A stretch of 64,000 bases of DNA from positions 1,488,001-1,552,000 of the forward strand of contig JAAXNY010000010.1 of assembly GCA_013420905.1 (NCBI GenBank), given 5' to 3'. Numbering within the stretch: the stretch's first letter is position 1; every line of letters begins with the position of its first letter. This document shows, piece after piece, positions 63,570 to 64,000 of this stretch. This DNA comes from Collybia mongolica (taxonomy: Eukaryota > Basidiomycota > Agaricomycetes > Agaricales > Clitocybaceae). The position numbers and the translations under genes were made by a program. The notes beneath the pieces were generated by a model. It was not told the DNA's origin, did not search any database, and worked only from the letters and a program-made list of their open reading frames with translations.

Positions 63570-64000
63570 CCAAGTAATATATGAATGTGATATCAAAATA
63601 GATATAACAAGAGATTATGATCAAATTTGGAAAGGTACAAACAAATATAAATATACATTTCCTGGTGTACCCCCTCCATTGGCCTAGGAGTAGTAGCAAT
63701 TTCAATTGTGTCTGTTAGCCTTGTATTTGCTGAGATATGCATCATCTATATTGTTTGTTTGACCAGATGTTGGCAAAGTGATATACAGATGATATTCATT
63801 TGTAATATGCAGTCAAAAAGTTGTTGTGAATAATGTGATTTGGGAGGGTACAAACAACTACAAATACATATAAACATACACATAATGTAATCCTTCATGA
63901 TGTCTAGTAGTAGCATGTCCATCAGCTTTGTATTTGCTGAGATAAGTATCATCTATATTGTGGGAAATTTCTTTACTATTATTGTTTGTTTGGCCAGATG
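63570..64000. repeat. Imperfect tandem repeat of about 225 bases, cut by the window edge
   Basis: Two successive units share GTACAAACAA, TTGTATTTGCTGAGATA, GCATCATCTATATTG-like and TTGTTTG(A/G)CCAGATG. The second unit reaches the last base of the window, so the array may continue. AT-rich, function unknown. Confidence 0.65.

Noticed and set aside
1..64000. CRISPR arrays, rRNA and tRNA genes
   Set aside because: No regularly spaced repeats of CRISPR type, and no convincing tRNA B-box (GGTTCGANNCC) with cloverleaf context or rRNA sequence was seen in the whole window.

Overview
The window is nuclear DNA of a filamentous basidiomycete, most likely an Agaricomycete. The genes are compact and split by many introns of about 45-60 bases. 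The gene families fit this group: an AA9 lytic polysaccharide monooxygenase with a fungal CBM1, an AA9 protein with an N-terminal Arg (a subgroup described from Agaricomycetes), a wax-synthase-like MBOAT, Ypd1, Nca2 and Eaf6. The transposons (a chromovirus, a LINE with RNase H, pogo, hAT and Helitron remnants) are also typical. I could not assign a species.

Bases 1-33,150 are a gene-dense, conserved block. In order: a short-chain dehydrogenase (-), a Red1/ZFC3H1-type zinc-finger protein (+), an SRF-type MADS-box factor (+), a Ni/Co transporter (-), a wax-synthase-like acyltransferase (+), a Ctk2/cyclin-K-type cyclin (-), a 2.63-kb pogo-type DNA transposon, Rpt5 (-), Eaf6 (+), Rrp40 (-), Vps37 (+), AA9-CBM1 (+), Arg-AA9 (+), Nca2 (-), Ypd1 (-) and a complex I NDUFS4-type subunit (-). 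Several pairs are divergent with very short spacers: 84 bases between the Rrp40 and Vps37 start codons and 120 between Rpt5 and Eaf6. Nuclear RNA and gene-regulation functions recur here: the exosome core (Rrp40), a likely exosome adaptor (Red1-like), a CTD-kinase cyclin, NuA4 (Eaf6) and a MADS factor.

From about 33.4 kb onward I see no host gene. A non-autonomous hAT-like element with an exact 8-base target duplication comes first. It is followed by about 9 kb of AT-rich, strongly CpG-depleted, decayed transposon sequence with Helitron helicase remnants and a poly(A)-tailed retroposon family. A three-level nest of retroelements occupies 43.1-62.65 kb. The outermost is a LINE (15-base target duplication, poly(A) tail). 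It was split near its 5' end by a Ty3-type LTR element, 'element B' (5-base duplication). Element B in turn contains a nearly intact Ty3/gypsy chromovirus, 'element A' (448-base LTRs, gag, pol, chromodomain).

The most unusual features are in the nest. Element B carries two intron-containing genes antisense to its pol, lying between pol and the 3' LTR. Element A has a textbook -1 frameshift signal at its gag-pol junction. All seven differences between the element A LTRs are CpG transitions, and similar CpG changes appear to have disabled the LINE and element B, which points to methylation-driven decay. Most splice junctions were checked by hand for frame continuity. Family calls rest on recognised motifs, not on database searches.
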